A stretch of DNA of 64,000 nucleotides from Amphibalanus amphitrite (GCF_019059575.1 NW_024883069.1:1-64000), one strand, 5' to 3'. Positions 11,521 to 23,784 are shown, counted from the stretch's first letter. A program made the numbers and translations. The notes: generated from the sequence alone by a model not told the origin.

Positions 11521-12469
11521 CTCCATAACAATTATAGGTCTATTGGGCTGTGGACAGGATGCTGTGAACGACTGTATGGAGGAATGCATGCACGCATACA
11601 GGGTAACCACGTAAGCTAAGTAACGTAGAAGCGGGCTCCGCCGGCCTGTGGTGGAGCCCTGCGTTGCCGAGCATTGGGCCCCCGCCCCTATGACCCATCC
11701 GGGCCAACCTGGGTACCGGTCCCACTTGAAAGGGACCGGTCGGCCGTCCGGGCGGGCGGGGCGCCGGCCTGTCGGGTCGGGTCGGCGCTCCCCTCGCCCG
11801 GGCGGTGGTTAGGGGGCACCCCCGGGAAAGATGATTTTCCGGGGGTGCGGGCGGGGGCTCGCGGCCCGCCTGGCCGTCAAACATTAAAACTTATTGTAGG
11901 TTAGTAGTTCTCTTGCCCGTCTTTCCTTCCCAGCTGTATTCCTTCTCCGTCTTTTTTCCTCTCTCGTTGATGTTACCTCTCATTTTCGTTATATTGCATT
12001 AATTTCTACTCCAACCACCTCGGAACTGGCCTCTGTGGGCTGTCTGACAACAAGCTCTGCTTAGTTGGACAGCTTTACAGAGGCTCAGTGAATGACCTCG
12101 CTTGAATTTGACCAGAAATGTTCCCTACGACCATCCACCATGTATGTATGACTGCTCCCTCTAATCCCTTCCTCCCACTAACAATACCCTGTGTAAGTGT
12201 GCATCAGTGGGTGTTCTTGGCGTAGAAGGGCAGTCACCAACTGTTTTCAGTTGTGACTACTTTGCTTCTCTTTATCTACTATATTAACAGCATGCATTCT
12301 CCACTGATATTTCTCTCGTTTTTTGCTTTTTTTTGTTTTTTCCTTACTCTTAGCTGGGAGTGCCGCGACTTATCATTTTAAGTTCACTGGTGTTAACGTA
12401 AGGTTCTGTGTGTCGCTGGGATAGAGGGAGGGGGCACTCCTGGTCACCTGTTCATGGGTGGCGGTGTAG

Positions 12470-12498
<29 letters not shown>
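12470..12498 (+). repeat. Poly(A) tail of LINE1
   Basis: 29 consecutive A, directly followed by the resumed S2 sequence TAGCCCTATGGG. This marks the 3' end of the retrotransposon. Confidence 0.9.
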
Positions 12499-12500
<2 letters not shown>

Positions 12501-12589
12501 GCCCTATGGGCGTTGTATGGAAAGAGTGGGACCAAAAGTAGGCAGTGCCCCCCTTTGATTGAAGGTGTTCCGCCGCTACTGCTTTACCG

Positions 12590-12829
12590 TCACTCTAATT
12601 CAAGTTATTCAACTTTCTTGGATTCGTATGATTAGCGACGACGCGTGTGGCGATATCCGTCTGGCGGCCGCCGACGGAACTACCGCGCACGGCCGCTTGC
12701 CGCTCGGGCCTGACGGCGCGGCCGGGATCTCCGGAACGGCGCGGCGGTGCGGTCGCTCACAAACGCACATGAATCAGCCGCATTCCTGTGTCTGAGGCAT
12801 TATAGAGTTCAGTGGTCTGAGGCCAATGC
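12590..12829. other. GC-rich spacer, nothing recognised
   Basis: About 240 bp, partly CpG-rich (GGCGGCCGCCGACGG, GGCGCGGCCGGG), between the S2 TSD and the TTAA of element A. No gene or repeat is recognised. Confidence 0.35.
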
Positions 12830-13161
12830 TTAACCCTCGCCGGCACAGGCCATTTTGAGTCCTTCGACGGCACAAGGGGGGGGGGGGCGGGGGTTGGTTG
12901 GTACGACCCCCCCCCTCGCGTTTGGCCCCTGATGGAGCTAGAGCTTCGCAGAAAAAAACGAGCGTGTTGCCCGTCACGAGAGAAAGCCGATGATACCCAA
13001 TTTTAAGGTTCTGGGTCATCGGTTGACCTTCCAGGTCAGGTCAATAAACAAAAAATCGGGAATATCGGGACCAGTTAGAAAGTCGTAAAGTGTGGCTGCT
13101 AAGGGGTTTTCCGTGGTGCTGATCACGAATATCGTGTTAGTTTTGATCACAGATGATGTCG

Positions 13162-14344
13162 TTAACCCGCGCCCCAGTGGCGGTCTCAGCCAACTTCGCC
13201 CTAGTGAGGGGGGGCATATGTTACCACCCACCTCTAACTCAAAAACTAAGAGGGCTAGAAAGACGCGGTAAAAAGCAGTCGATAGCTCTCAATGCGTACG
13301 TTTGAAAGTATCTCGGTCATTTTCACCTTAGAGCAATATTGGGGTCACCAGAGGTCATCAAAGGTCAAAATTTGCCAATTGTCATTATATTTTTCAGAAA
13401 ACATGCCGCTATCTCAGGAACTATGGTAGCTAGAAAAACGCATGGAAGAGCAAACGATAGCTTTTGAACTCTTCTTTTGAAAAGGTCACTATCAATATTG
13501 ACCTCAGGTCAACGGTTTAGCCTCCAGAGGGCAAAAACTCCAAAAATAACTGTTTTTACGAAAAGTGTTTTTCGACAATAACTTTCGACTACAAAAAGCC
13601 ACGACATTTCTATTGCCAGAATCGTGTTCCCCTCGCCAAGACGCGTCGAATGAACTATAATTTGACCTTGAAAGGTCAACTTGAAAATTTGACCTCAGGT
13701 CAAGGTTATGACCTTACCGGAAAAGGTCATGTTGCATATCAGTCGATGCGTCTCAACAAGACAAACACAATGAGACCCTCCCCAGCGTTCTATCTCTTTC
13801 CAATCGCGAGTTATTGGCAAAAAAACTGTTTGTAGCCTCAAGTGACCTCGGATGACCTGTCTAGAGGCTATCAGCAAAAATGACACCATGGTCATCACGA
13901 GTGGACTAAAGCATTGTGATTCTGAAATATTTGGACTGTTCCGATGCGTACACACGGATCTAGAGGCATTTTCATTTTTCTCCATTGACTTGTAATGGAA
14001 AGGTCACGCCACTGACCTGACCTTAGGTCACGGATATAAAAAATCCGAGATATACAAATTGTAGGCGCCCATAAAAGCATGCAATCCACCAAGTTTCAAA
14101 TCTTTCTGACAAACACTGCAGGCTGGACATGATTGCAAACTTTTTCTTAGGCTTGGTCAGTTAACTTGACCTGGTGACCTGACCTGACATGACCTGGGGT
14201 CAAAAATTTCACACATTGTCCAAAATTGATGTACCAAAAGCTACCCCAAGCGGCGCGGCGCTACGCGCCGCGGTTTTTTATTCACACGCAAAAAACGCGA
14301 CAGGGTGGTAACATATGCCCCCCCCCCACTGGGGCGAAGGTTAA
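13162..14344. mobile_element. TTAA element B (body 13166-14340)
   Basis: TTAA at both ends. Left CCCGCGCCCCAGTGG, and after a partial duplication of the terminus CTTCGCCCTAGTGAGG with CATATGTTACC. Right GGTAACATATG, a C-run, ACTGGGGCGAAGG. The interior of about 1.1 kb has dozens of GGTCA/TGACC units and no long frame. It sits in A exactly where A-prime reads GTCTTAAAGC, so the empty site is visible in this window. Confidence 0.85.
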
Positions 14345-15678
14345 GCGTTTAGACCAGGTGGGGTCAGGTCAGGTCAGGTCAACCGGTAGGGGTCGTGACG
14401 GGTACAGGGTGTCTCAAAAAAGTGTCACGGTTTTGAACATCTCCCACTTCCTAACTACATGACCTACATCGTTCAAATTTTCCTGAATTAGTGGCAATAT
14501 TATGACATTTTGTGTGGCAGAATTTCAAGTTCAAGGGCAAAATGATTTTTGCACCGGAACAAAAAATAAAAAAATCTCAATTTTGGGTGCTATAGAAGAT
14601 GGTATACGTCACTGTCTGCCGACGATTTCGGCAAGACTTCGGCTTTTGCTTGTTGCACCCAGCAACGTGCTCGTCAGTAATTATCTACAACTATAAGAAA
14701 CCAAAAAACGCCATGCAATACAGACAATGGAATCGCAATCAACCATTAGTCTCAGGACAGCGCGGTTGCCATGCCTGACTCTTCCGTCAAGAGCTGCAGT
14801 CGCTGACACCATGCAAAGGACTTGTGACACACTGCACATTGCGCACACCCAGAAGTTCTGCATGTTTGAGTAGGAACTTTAAAAGTGTCCATCAGCTATC
14901 CTTTCTTCTCTTTATGTGTTTCGGAACAAAACCGAGTAGAGGATTTTGCCATCAAAGATGCCGTCGACTGTCGAAGCATGGAAACTCGCGTCGTCTGAAA
15001 ATCAATCAGTGTTGATCGTTGCCCATGTTTGTGGCTGTTTCAGCTTGCTGCTGTGCTACAGATGGCAAAAGGTTTCAAAAATGTATTGATGATAGAGGTC
15101 TGCACCGGCCGGCTGCAGCCGCGGCTGGCTGCAGCCCCACGGCTGTGGGCCGGGGCGGCTGCAAATATCTCCAAGAACACGGCTACGGCTGTGGCCACGG
15201 CTGTGAGATTTCAAGCTCAATCTTAAGTACTCAAATATAAAATTTTAAATCCTTAATCTTACATTCTGATAAGCAGTCTAGCCTGTAAAAATCATGCAAA
15301 GGATGCCCAGCAACATTGAAAGTGGTGAAGCCTTTGAAAACCTGTAATGGTTTTACCATTTGCTGTAGGGGAGTTTGCACTCTGGTACAGAATACTAATT
15401 ATAGGTACCAATTGTTCCTTCATCATCAAGAGCTTGACAGTTTCAGAAAATGCAACATGTTGCATTGTCACATCCCTCTCAAATCAATCTCACCTCATCA
15501 CCTGGTCATTAGGAGAGCACCTTACAGCTATTGAAGATGAAGACGAGCGTTCAATAATTCTTTCAAGTAATAGAAAAAAGAAATCTAAAGGCTTCATAAA
15601 ATATTATCTAAAATAACTCTTAGACGCATTTCTGGATTTTCGGCAAGTCCAATTACATAATATAAAACTGGCGCTTTA

Positions 15679-18600
15679 TTACGGAGCGAGCGAAGCGAGC
15701 GGAGTCTCATACTGAATTAAGGGAAAATCCTGAGTATGAGCGGCCGGCCGGCCGGCCGGCCGGCCGTGGGGACGCTCTTCAAAAGCTAATATCTTAGGAA
15801 CGGGACATCCGATTGACAAGCGGTCTACTTTACTGAATGTCACTTGGACGTAAAAGTTCTATGGTGTGATGGCCACCATGCGTTCTTGCCAACCACCGCA
15901 CGTGGCGCGTGGTAAAGTTGGACATTTTTTAAGAACCCCCAAAATTGCAACCTCAATAACGGCACAACGGTTGGGCCGATTGAATTGAAACTCGGTACAC
16001 AGTTAGGTCTCCATCAGATAATTCATCTGCATGTGTTAAGGTTGGCGTGCTACAGCACGTGCGCACGTGCAGGGGGCGCTCCCAGATCTCGAGAACGGCT
16101 GGGCCGATTGCGCTCAAATTTGGTACACGGTTGGGGACCAGTTAGTAGGGTGCCGTGCAAAAGTCAGTTTGGACCCCGCTTGCACGTGCGCACGTGCAGT
16201 GTGCCGCTTCCAGATCTCGAGAACGGCTAGGCCGATTGCGCTGAAATTTGGCACATCGCTAGAGACCGGTTAGTAGGGTGCAGTGCACAAGTTAGCTGGA
16301 GGTACCCCCTCGCAATTTCGCACGTGCAAGGCCCATCCTCTCGCTCGCTCCGTTGGTCGCCCAAAAGGCGTTTTACTGGTGTTCTACCTGGTGTGTGAGT
16401 GACCGCTAGGCGCTAACAGAAAATGCTGATCAAGGAAGCTAATGGAATTAGATTATAAGTGAGCATGAACCTTACTTACGGTTAATTCACATGATGGTGA
16501 AAACCCTGAACACGTAATTCACATGACGGTGAAAACCCTGAACACAATATTTCTTACGCGAGCTGTTGACTTTACTAATAAAATGACGTCTTCTTCTGAA
16601 AATGTAAAAATTTGATACTTAATCTTTGTTTGAGAGCAAGTTTTTAACTGTATAGCATTATCATTTATAAATTATAATATTTATGGCTGTTTATAGTGAC
16701 ACAAAACAATTTATTGCCACTTCTTTGCTATTGACGTCATTAAAAACTAAAGTAAAATTTTTGATTGAAAGAGGCAACTGTGGCTCGCACGGCCTTGGGG
16801 ATTTGAGCGAAGATCATTATTTGGAAAAATCAAAATAGATGAATGTTTTTCTTCCTTGGATGCTCACTAGTGTTTTGATGCCTTGCATATCAAATTAGTT
16901 TGAGACTTGCTCAGAAGGCTGCTTCAAGCCTGGCATATCACACCCCAGAAAATATGCAAGGTAAGAGAGAAGCAAGAGTTTTGACTAGACAATCACTGTT
17001 TGACAGTCCATCAACTTGAGTTTCATTTTCCATGCCTAACATTGATAATGAAAAGCATCAGGGTCTGTTGTTCTGTCCCACAACCATGCTTCAGGATTTG
17101 GCATTAGATGTCTACATTGCTAGTGCTTCTATTCTGGTTCGTTGTTTATGTTTTCTGTTGATGTCGGTACCTACCTACCCATCTTTCTTAACCCCTTGCA
17201 AGGGCTTGTGTAGGCATGCGTTGCGCATCAGGCTTCAGGCCTTCGGCCTAAAACCAGTAAAACCAGATACACAACCACTTAACCTATGACGCTTCATGAG
17301 CTTGAGAATCTATAGCCCATTGCAATGTGCTTTTGGCTATATGTTTCAACTAAAAACCAGTAAAACGCCTTTTGGGCGACCAACGGAGCGAGCGAGAGGA
17401 TGGGTCTTGCACGTGCGAAATTGCGAGGGGGTACCTCTAACTAACTTGTGCACTGCACCCTACTAACCGGTCTCTAGCGATGTGCCAAATTTCAGCGCAA
17501 TCGGCCTAGCCGTTCTCGAGATCTGGAAGCGGCACACTGCACGTGCGCACGTGCAAGCGGGGTCCAAACTGACTTTTGCACGGCACCCTACTAACTGGTC
17601 CCCAACCGTGTACCAAATTTGAGCGCAATCGGCCCAGCCGTTCTCGAGATCTGGGAGCGCCCCCTGCACGTGCGCACGTGCTGTAGCACCCCAACCTTAA
17701 CCCGCGAGTTGCTGGGGGGGGGGCGTTAAACGCCCCCACTTTTTTCGCCGGGCCATAGAATAAAAACGGCGCGCCGCAGGCGCGCCAAATTTTGGGTACC
17801 TGTAGGGAATTGATTGAAGTTTATTGTGACAAAGTTTCAAAAAAATCGGTCGGAAAATTTTTGAGATATCGAGGTTTTAGTGACGTCATGATTTCTGAGT
17901 TTTCGACCAAAAACGGCATATGTTCAAAAAATCATATAAAATCACAGAACAGACATACAGACATGCCGTAAACGCCTTTAGACTGCCAATACCATGGTCA
18001 ATCAAATGGCTATCTTCGATTATTGATTATCGTTACGCATTTTCCATAATCTTGAACTGAATCTTGGCAATTTTTCGTCACTACTTCACGACCATGATAA
18101 TGAATTTATTAAATTGAACTTTTTGAGCCAAACACGTACACATATGATTAAATGAATGTCAGCATCGTGTTCTACGCCCCAAATTACCTATTAAACATGT
18201 GCCACAGGCTGCGAATATCAGTTTTGATTTTCGGGGATATGTGCCTACCCGGTTGACCTGACCTTGACCCTGACCTATGCTTGACTGACCCCTACATGGA
18301 GCTGACACTCTTGTAGGCCTTATAAGATGGATTGTGCACCGTTTTGACAGAGTTTATGGCGAGAGGCGCCCATTGCGAAGTCCTGAAGTCCATGCTACTG
18401 AAAGCCCGATTTCAGGTGTTTGACCTGACCTTGACCCGACCTGTGACCTCAAAATTCAACTTTAAAGTATTCATCTGAAGCGTCTCGTCGCGCTCTTTCG
18501 TTTGCCGCCTCGTGCGTTTCGCTGCGCCTATTGGTTCTCGAGTTATCGGCTGGGGGCGTTTAACGCCCCCCCCCCCCCCAGCAAACGGTGGGTGGCGAAA

Positions 18601-18980
18601 TACCCCAGCAACTGCCGGGTTAACACATGCAGATGAATTATCTGATGGAGACCTAACTGTGTACCGAGTTTCAATTCAATCGGCCCAACCGTTGTGCCGT
18701 TATTGAGGTTGCAATTTTGGGGGTTCTTAAAAAATGTCCAAATTTACCACGCGCCACGTGCGGTGGTTGGCAAGAACGCATGGTGGCCATCACACCATAG
18801 AACTTTTACGTCCAAGTGACATTCAGTAAAGAAGACCGCTTGTCAATCGGATGTCCCGTTCCTAAGATATTAGCTTTTGAAGAGCGTCCCCACGGCCGGC
18901 CGGCCGGCCGGCCGGCCGCTCATACTCAGGATTTTCCCTTAATTCAGTATGAGACTCCGCTCGCTTCGCTCGCTCCGTAA
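15679..18980. mobile_element. Giant palindrome Q (arms of about 700 bp)
   Basis: Left arm 15679-16381 and right arm 17356-18980, the latter interrupted by element N. The outer ends are TTACGGAGCGAGCGAAGCG and its complement. The arms include a (CGGC)n run (15741-15767 and 18894-18918) and two CACGTGCGCACGTGCA units each. They are nearly identical, down to the same 68-codon chance frame in both. The 975-bp centre (16382-17355) is AT-rich and shows no gene. No clear TSD was found. It could be a foldback element. Confidence 0.85.
17697..18623. mobile_element. TTAA element N (body 17701-18619)
   Basis: It interrupts the right arm of Q. The undisturbed left arm reads ATGTTAAGGTTGG at 16029-16041, and this TTAA is duplicated around N. 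Ends CCCGCGAGTTGCTGGGG and CCCCAGCAACTGCCGGG, each with a hairpin of a G-run, CGTTAAACG and a C-run. The 919-bp interior has a CGGCGCGCCG hairpin and GGTCA/TGACC units. N is the innermost level of the nest A-D-P-Q-N. Confidence 0.92.
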
Positions 18981-19932
18981 CAACTTATTATATACTATTT
19001 GGTTGCATTTCATTGAAAGTATCCACGTCCGGCTGACGGCTGGCTGCCCACAGTTTGCCACGGCTGTGGGCGGCTGTGGCTGTGGAGCCACGGCTGCGGA
19101 GCGGCTAGGCTGTGGAAAATTGCAGCCGTGCAGAACTCTAATTGATGAGCTTGTTTCTGGTCGGAGTCATCAGGCGAAAGGGGCCCAGACTCTTCAGGAT
19201 CGACGGCAGGCCGTGACGTACCATCTCCTACAGCACGAAAATTGAGCTTTTTTATTTTTTGTTCTAGTGTAAAAACCATTCTGCCTAGGAACTCGTAATT
19301 TTACCACATAAAATGTCAAAACATTGCCACTAAATCTGGAAAATTTGAATGATGTAGGCCTTATGGTCACGAAACGGGAGATGTTCAAAACCGTGACACT
19401 TTTTTTGAGACACCCTGTATTCGTAGTACCTGTCATCTGCCCCTGACAGCTTCGTAAAATGTTACAAAGGCACCAATACTACTTCGTAAATGTTCAACTT
19501 CAAATGGTTGCTAAATTCGAATTCAGCTCCAAAAACTGGCCTAGAAACATGTAAAACTTGAAAAAGTGAACCGAGGTCACCAAAACTCAATGACCTGACC
19601 TGACCTTCAGGTGACCTTGACACCCACCCTAATGCATGGGAGCAACACCAAATCACATGTTTGAACGTTTGAAACCACGAAAAGCTTGCAAACGCGCGGC
19701 TAATGCGAGCCGACATACGCCGAATCGCGATTCCGGCCAAACATGGTCTCGGGAAAGAGGTCACAGTTCAAAGAACATTTGGGTCAGGGTCATGAAATTT
19801 TCAGGGTAGGTGTAAAATTGATCAAGGCGAGGGTACTGAAAGTTTCGTCGCGATCCGCTTTTTACGCGAGCTATTCGCGAAAAACCTTAGGGGGTACATC
19901 ACCCCCCCCCCCCCTGTGCCGGTAAGGGTTAA

Positions 19933-20220
19933 GACAGGGGTCGGCACTCGGCAACCTGTTTTGGGTGCGCACTGGCCGCTCCAGGGGACTGCTACCAGTT
20001 CACGCGGTCAAATGTGTAAAAATACGCATTACGCAACACTTCTTCAAAACTGCGATGGCCCATACCTCCCAGGGGCCCATACCTCCCGGGTCTCCCCTTT
20101 GCAGGGGATAGGACTTGACATATACAGGACAGGAAGCAAACAAGACCAGGCACAGGCAAGATAATGCACAGGATAGAGCAGATGCAGAAATGTCATGCAC
20201 TGGGCACAGGGAATGACAAT
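19933..20220. other. Spacer with ACAGG-type low complexity
   Basis: Between the TTAA of A and the TSD of E. Degenerate ACAGG/CAGGACAGG units at 20120-20215 resemble the region just right of E (25262-25420). No gene. Confidence 0.45.
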
Positions 20221-21248
20221 AGGTGGGGCATTCCACGATAGATCGACCAAAAATAAATAAAATTTACACCCTCATATTTTATTTTTTGCTTAAAATTGAT
20301 CTAATGGGTTGTGATGGGCGGGGAACCCAGCTGTGGCAAGGATTTTTTTTATTCGAACAACGGTTTCCGAGATATAGCCTCGGGCAGTTCCTGGAGGTCA
20401 CACTGCAACCCTATGTTTGGCGGCTTATAACTCAGAAACTATTGGTTTTCTATGGTAAAAACTTTATATGGTTCAACTCGCAATCAACCAACAAACGTTT
20501 TGGCTCTCTCGGATTATCGATTTTTGAAAATTTTGATCACGTGACATCTTGACCTTTTTTTCGAAGAGTGACCTTGATATTATCCCAACTGAAAGTCGCA
20601 ATTTTGTCTGATGACGATTAAAGCCTTATCAATTGTCATTCATATGCGATAATAAAAAAGTGGCTTTCGGCCTGCGTTGATCTCAGGTCAGGTCATTTTT
20701 ATGACCTTCCCATTATTACGAGCGGGAGTGACAGCGAGATCTCGAGAACAAAGCAAGATAGCGACAAGGGGTAAACGCACGGGTGGAGAATGTTTGAAAA
20801 AGTTACCCCGGCCGGCGACCGAAAGTCAGAAAGACAATGATGCTCAAATATTTGTCAACGGTTATCAACAAACCCCTATTCTGTGGCATAGAATAATGGA
20901 TGTCTGCCGCTTGTACGTTTTTAGGGAAAACTGCTGTACGCAGGTGCGGAAGATTTCGTAATTGTAACAACAATTTTGCAACACGACTTAAAATTTCGGA
21001 CGCATGTCACCTAGTGCTATAGGTCAGGTCATTAGGTCAAATTTGCTGGATGACCGTGCTAAAAATGTAATCATGCCCTTTGCAAAACTTATTCCGTGGA
21101 AGTTGCAACCTTTCCCACACAAAACAAAATGTCAAATTTGACCGTTTTGACCCTCTTGGCTCTTATTGAACATTGATTTGAGCTCGCACCTGAAATATTA
21201 TTCGCGACCGAGGCTTAAACGAGTAATCGAATGTTTTGTTTGCAGTGT

Positions 21249-22455
21249 TTAACCCGCGCCCTACTGGGGGGGGGGGTGTTTGAACACCCCCCCCCTTGTG
21301 GTTTTTCGCGAATATCTCAAAAAACGGCGGCGCGGAGCGCCGCCGTTTTTGGTACACCTTATCATACATCAATTCTACACATGTTGTGAAAATGTCAGAC
21401 CAAGGTCATTCAAGGTCAGGTCACCAGGTCACTTGAAGTGACCTCACCTCATAAAAAGTTTCAATGTCTGTCATAGCTACACCGAGCGACCGATCGCTTT
21501 GAAACTTTTAGCGATTGTCAAGAGCAATAGCATGTACAAAATGTATATCTCAGAATTTCGATATCGATGACCTAAGGTCAGGTCAATTTTGCGACCTCCC
21601 ATTATAGGTAAGTCAATGGGAGAAAATTGAAATGCGCCTCTTTTGGACAAAAGACATTATAAACAATCCCAAACACCGAATTACAAGTGGTTTAGATACA
21701 CTGAACATGAAAATGGTGTCCGTGACCCTTGTTTATGCCCTGAGGTCATCTTAGGTCATAAATGGTATCTAACAGTTTTTCGCAAATAACTTTTGATAGA
21801 GGCATGCTAGAGCGATGAAAACGCCTTAGATGTGTTCAGCTCGACGATACGGATCGACTGATATGCAACATGACCCTTGCCGGTCAGGTCATGACCTTGA
21901 CCTGAGGTCAAATTTTCAAGTTGACCTTTCAAGGTCAAGTTATAGTTCATTCGATGCGTCTTGACAAGAGGAACACGATGCCGGTAAAAGTAAGCTCGTA
22001 CAGGGCTTGGGTCAAAAGTTATTGCAGAAAAACTGTTTCTGAAAAAAATCGGCTATTTTTGCAGTTTTTGCCCCCTGCAGGCAAAACCGTTGACGTTAGG
22101 TCAAATCTGAGAGAATTACTCAGAAAGGGCGTTAATAGGGCTATCGAATGCGCTTTTCCGCGGCGCTGTAGCTCTATTGGTTCCCGAGTTATGCGTTGGC
22201 TTCTTGGAAATTTTCGACATTCGACCTGGAAATCGGCGAAATTTTGCCTTCAATGACCTTTGGTGACCTGACCTTTGACCTGACCAAAAAATTGACCGAA
22301 GTGATTTCGTCATTATTTTTGACGCTCTTTCGAACGCCGCCTTCCGCGTATCGCTACGTGGCCCAGGAGCCGAGTTACAAGGGGGGGGGGTGTTCAAACA
22401 CCCCCCCCCCCAGCAGGGCGTGGAAATCCAGGACCCCCAGCCGGGCGCGAGTTAA
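21249..22455. mobile_element. TTAA element F, reference copy (body 21253-22451)
   Basis: TTAA at both ends. Left CCCGCGCCCTACTGG then a G-run, TGTTTGAACA and a C-run. Right has the same hairpin, then CAGCAGGGCGTGG and CCGGGCGCGAG. A second hairpin (CGGCGGCGCGGAGCGCCGCCG) starts near 21325. GGTCA units are dense, for example at 21400-21450, 21570-21600, 21870-21940 and 22250-22290. The frames seen here (such as 21921-22256) are not conserved proteins. Diverged copies occur at 22456, 25831, 27950 and 50985. Confidence 0.9.
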
Positions 22456-22728
22456 CCTCCGTTATGTTCATGAACTGTGAGAAAAGTTGTCGGAGAACGC
22501 TAAAATCAGAGAAATTTGGCTTTTGATGACCTATGGTGATTTTATTATTGAGCTTGCCTAAAACATGACCAGATTTCTCTGATCACGTTTGTCGCTCTTT
22601 CAAACGTCGTTCCGCTTCTCGCCTCGTAGCCCAGTAGCCGAGTTAGAAGGAGCGTGAAAAGCCCACCTCTCGACTCAACGTGTTACGATAGGGCCACCAC
22701 CCTGGCGCGGGTCAAGTTGGGGGAGCCT
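22456..22728. mobile_element. Old F-family right-end fragment
   Basis: Starts just outside F and repeats its right third in diverged form (CGCTCTTTC, GTAGCCGAGTTAGAAGG, GGCGCGGG). It suggests that F inserted into, or beside, an older relative. Confidence 0.55.
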
Positions 22729-23215
22729 TGAGCCCCAGCAGCTCGTCCTTCCATCTCACTGATATTACCCTCGTCCTGTCTTGTGATGTTATTACAGTGC
22801 CATCTTACGATAACGGCCCTTAAATATGATTTACTTCTGTTTGATGAAACATGTCGGGCTCCGCGATGAAAAGACTTAAAAACATAAGCTCCAAAATGAA
22901 AGTAAAGTAAATTTTCAAGAACTTTTCAAGGTAGATAAAAATAATGAGAGACACTTTTATAGATGGCAGTTTTTTTTCGTATGGAGACAGCTTTTAGGAT
23001 TTACAAAAGTGGAAAAAGTTACCCCGGCCGCGCCGGGGTCGGCTGAAAGTTACCCCGGCCACGGCCGGGGTGGCCGGGGCAGGTTCTCCACCCATGGGTA
23101 AACGGCACAAAGTACACATGGATAAGGTCTACAATTTTTACTCAGGTCATTTTCAGGTCAGGTCAAAAATGACGTCACAGGGGTAAAAAAAGTCTAAATG
23201 GCGGCACTACATATA

Positions 23216-23627
23216 TACAGGGTGTCCAGAAAAACGGATACTATTATTTTTTGCTGTAATTCCGAAAATAAACACCGCACATTTTAAAATGGCACATGCT
23301 TGTATTCGCAAAAATATGGCAAAACAGACAGCATGTGCCACATGGCATGTAAACCCTTTGGTTAGTCGCGGCAGCTCCTCAAAGCAGATACTCAATGTGA
23401 GCGGCCTTCCGGCGGAACAGCTCTAGCACTAGCACGGTCGGCAGGTGACTGATGGTCATGTTGACCCTCTCGGAGGGCAGGCAGACAACTTTCCAACGAC
23501 GCATTACAGTGCTCATGAGTTTTGCCAAATCTTGCACTATAAGCACATGAAGTTGGAAAAAAATCGGCACGTGCGTTAATAAATGCGACTTAATTTCCGT
23601 AGTATCTTTTTTTCTGGACACCCTGTA
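23216..23627. mobile_element. Tc1/mariner MITE D2 (body 23218-23625)
   Basis: 408 bp with TIR CAGGGTGTCCAGAAAAA and TA at both ends. The empty site is visible in element C (GGCGCTAGATATGGAGAG). It has no coding capacity. Confidence 0.9.
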
Positions 23628-23781
23628 TGAAGTTTTTCTCGAATAACTTTCAAAGTATCCCAGTTAGGAACAAACTAATAGCACCATCGTGATCCTCTCG
23701 TCGATCCGCATCGAAACATGTGTATGTTGACCTCGAAAGGTCAAGGTCAAAAGTTGACCTTAGGTCACGTGACCTTAAGGT

Positions 23782-23784
<3 letters not shown>

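Larger units (their letters stand above)
6821..12498 (+). mobile_element. Non-LTR retrotransposon LINE1, about 5.7 kb, poly(A)-tailed
   Basis: The boundaries follow from the interruption of S2 (between ACATTA and TAGCCC) and from a 29-nt poly(A) tract at 12470-12498. The TSD is at most the TA/TTA at the junction. Order: an ORF1 C-terminal piece, about 1.35 kb without a clear frame, a long ORF2 with AP-like endonuclease and reverse transcriptase, then about 950 nt of 3' UTR that is very GC-rich at 11640-11880. Domain order suits the Jockey/CR1 side of the LINE tree, but the clade is not established. The 5' end looks truncated because ORF1 is short. Confidence 0.8.
6745..12589 (+). mobile_element. 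hAT MITE S2 split by a LINE (6753-6820 and 12499-12581)
   Basis: The left piece starts CATAGGCGGCGGAAC at 6753. The right piece ends GTTCCGCCGCTACTG at 12581. Joined, they give one S element colinear with S1 and S3. The flanking 8-mers are CTTTATCG (6745-6752) and CTTTACCG (12582-12589), a TSD with one mismatch. Everything between 6821 and 12498 is therefore a later insertion. Confidence 0.88.
15085..19148. mobile_element. hAT-like element P (body 15093-19140)
   Basis: Exact 8-bp TSD ATTGATGA (15085-15092 and 19141-19148). TIR TAGAGGTCTGCACC at the left; at the right, the complement of TAGAGTTCTGCACGG. Both subterminal zones repeat CGGCTGTGG/CGGCTGCAG motifs (15098-15215 and 19030-19130). 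The interior holds palindrome Q. No transposase is recognised. Confidence 0.88.
14403..19419. mobile_element. Tc1/mariner-like element D (body 14405-19417)
   Basis: TIR CAGGGTGTCTCAAAAAAG flanked by TA at both ends. The arms match for about 210 bp (14405-14613 and 19211-19417). Aligned with A-prime, the empty site reads GACGGGTATTCG, confirming TA duplication. Of the 5 kb, 15085-19140 is the later hAT insertion P with one TSD copy, so D itself is about 950 bp. No DDE transposase is seen, and it is probably non-autonomous. Confidence 0.88.
12830..19932. mobile_element. TTAA element A (body 12834-19928), host of a five-level nest
   Basis: Left end TTAA+CCCTCGCCGGCACAGG, right end CCTGTGCCGGTAAGGG+TTAA. 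The outer segments (12834-13161, 14345-14402 and 19420-19928) are colinear with the reverse complement of the much shorter A-prime at 52024-52908. About 6.2 kb of the 7.1 kb is therefore later insertion (B at 13166, D at 14405). TTAA duplication with CCC/GGG ends suggests piggyBac; Kolobok is the alternative. No transposase is encoded. Each end has a G-run/C-run hairpin, and GGTCA units are frequent. Confidence 0.85.

Noticed and set aside
11540-11904. Pro/Arg-rich frames in both directions
   Set aside because: GC-rich 3' UTR of LINE1; no conserved motif.
13166-14340. CRISPR-like repeated GGTCA units
   Set aside because: Units are 5-6 bp, without regular spacers, in a eukaryotic MITE.
16067-17669. 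Identical 68-codon frames at 16067-16273 and 17463-17669
   Set aside because: Mirror copies in the two arms of palindrome Q; an artefact of the repeat.
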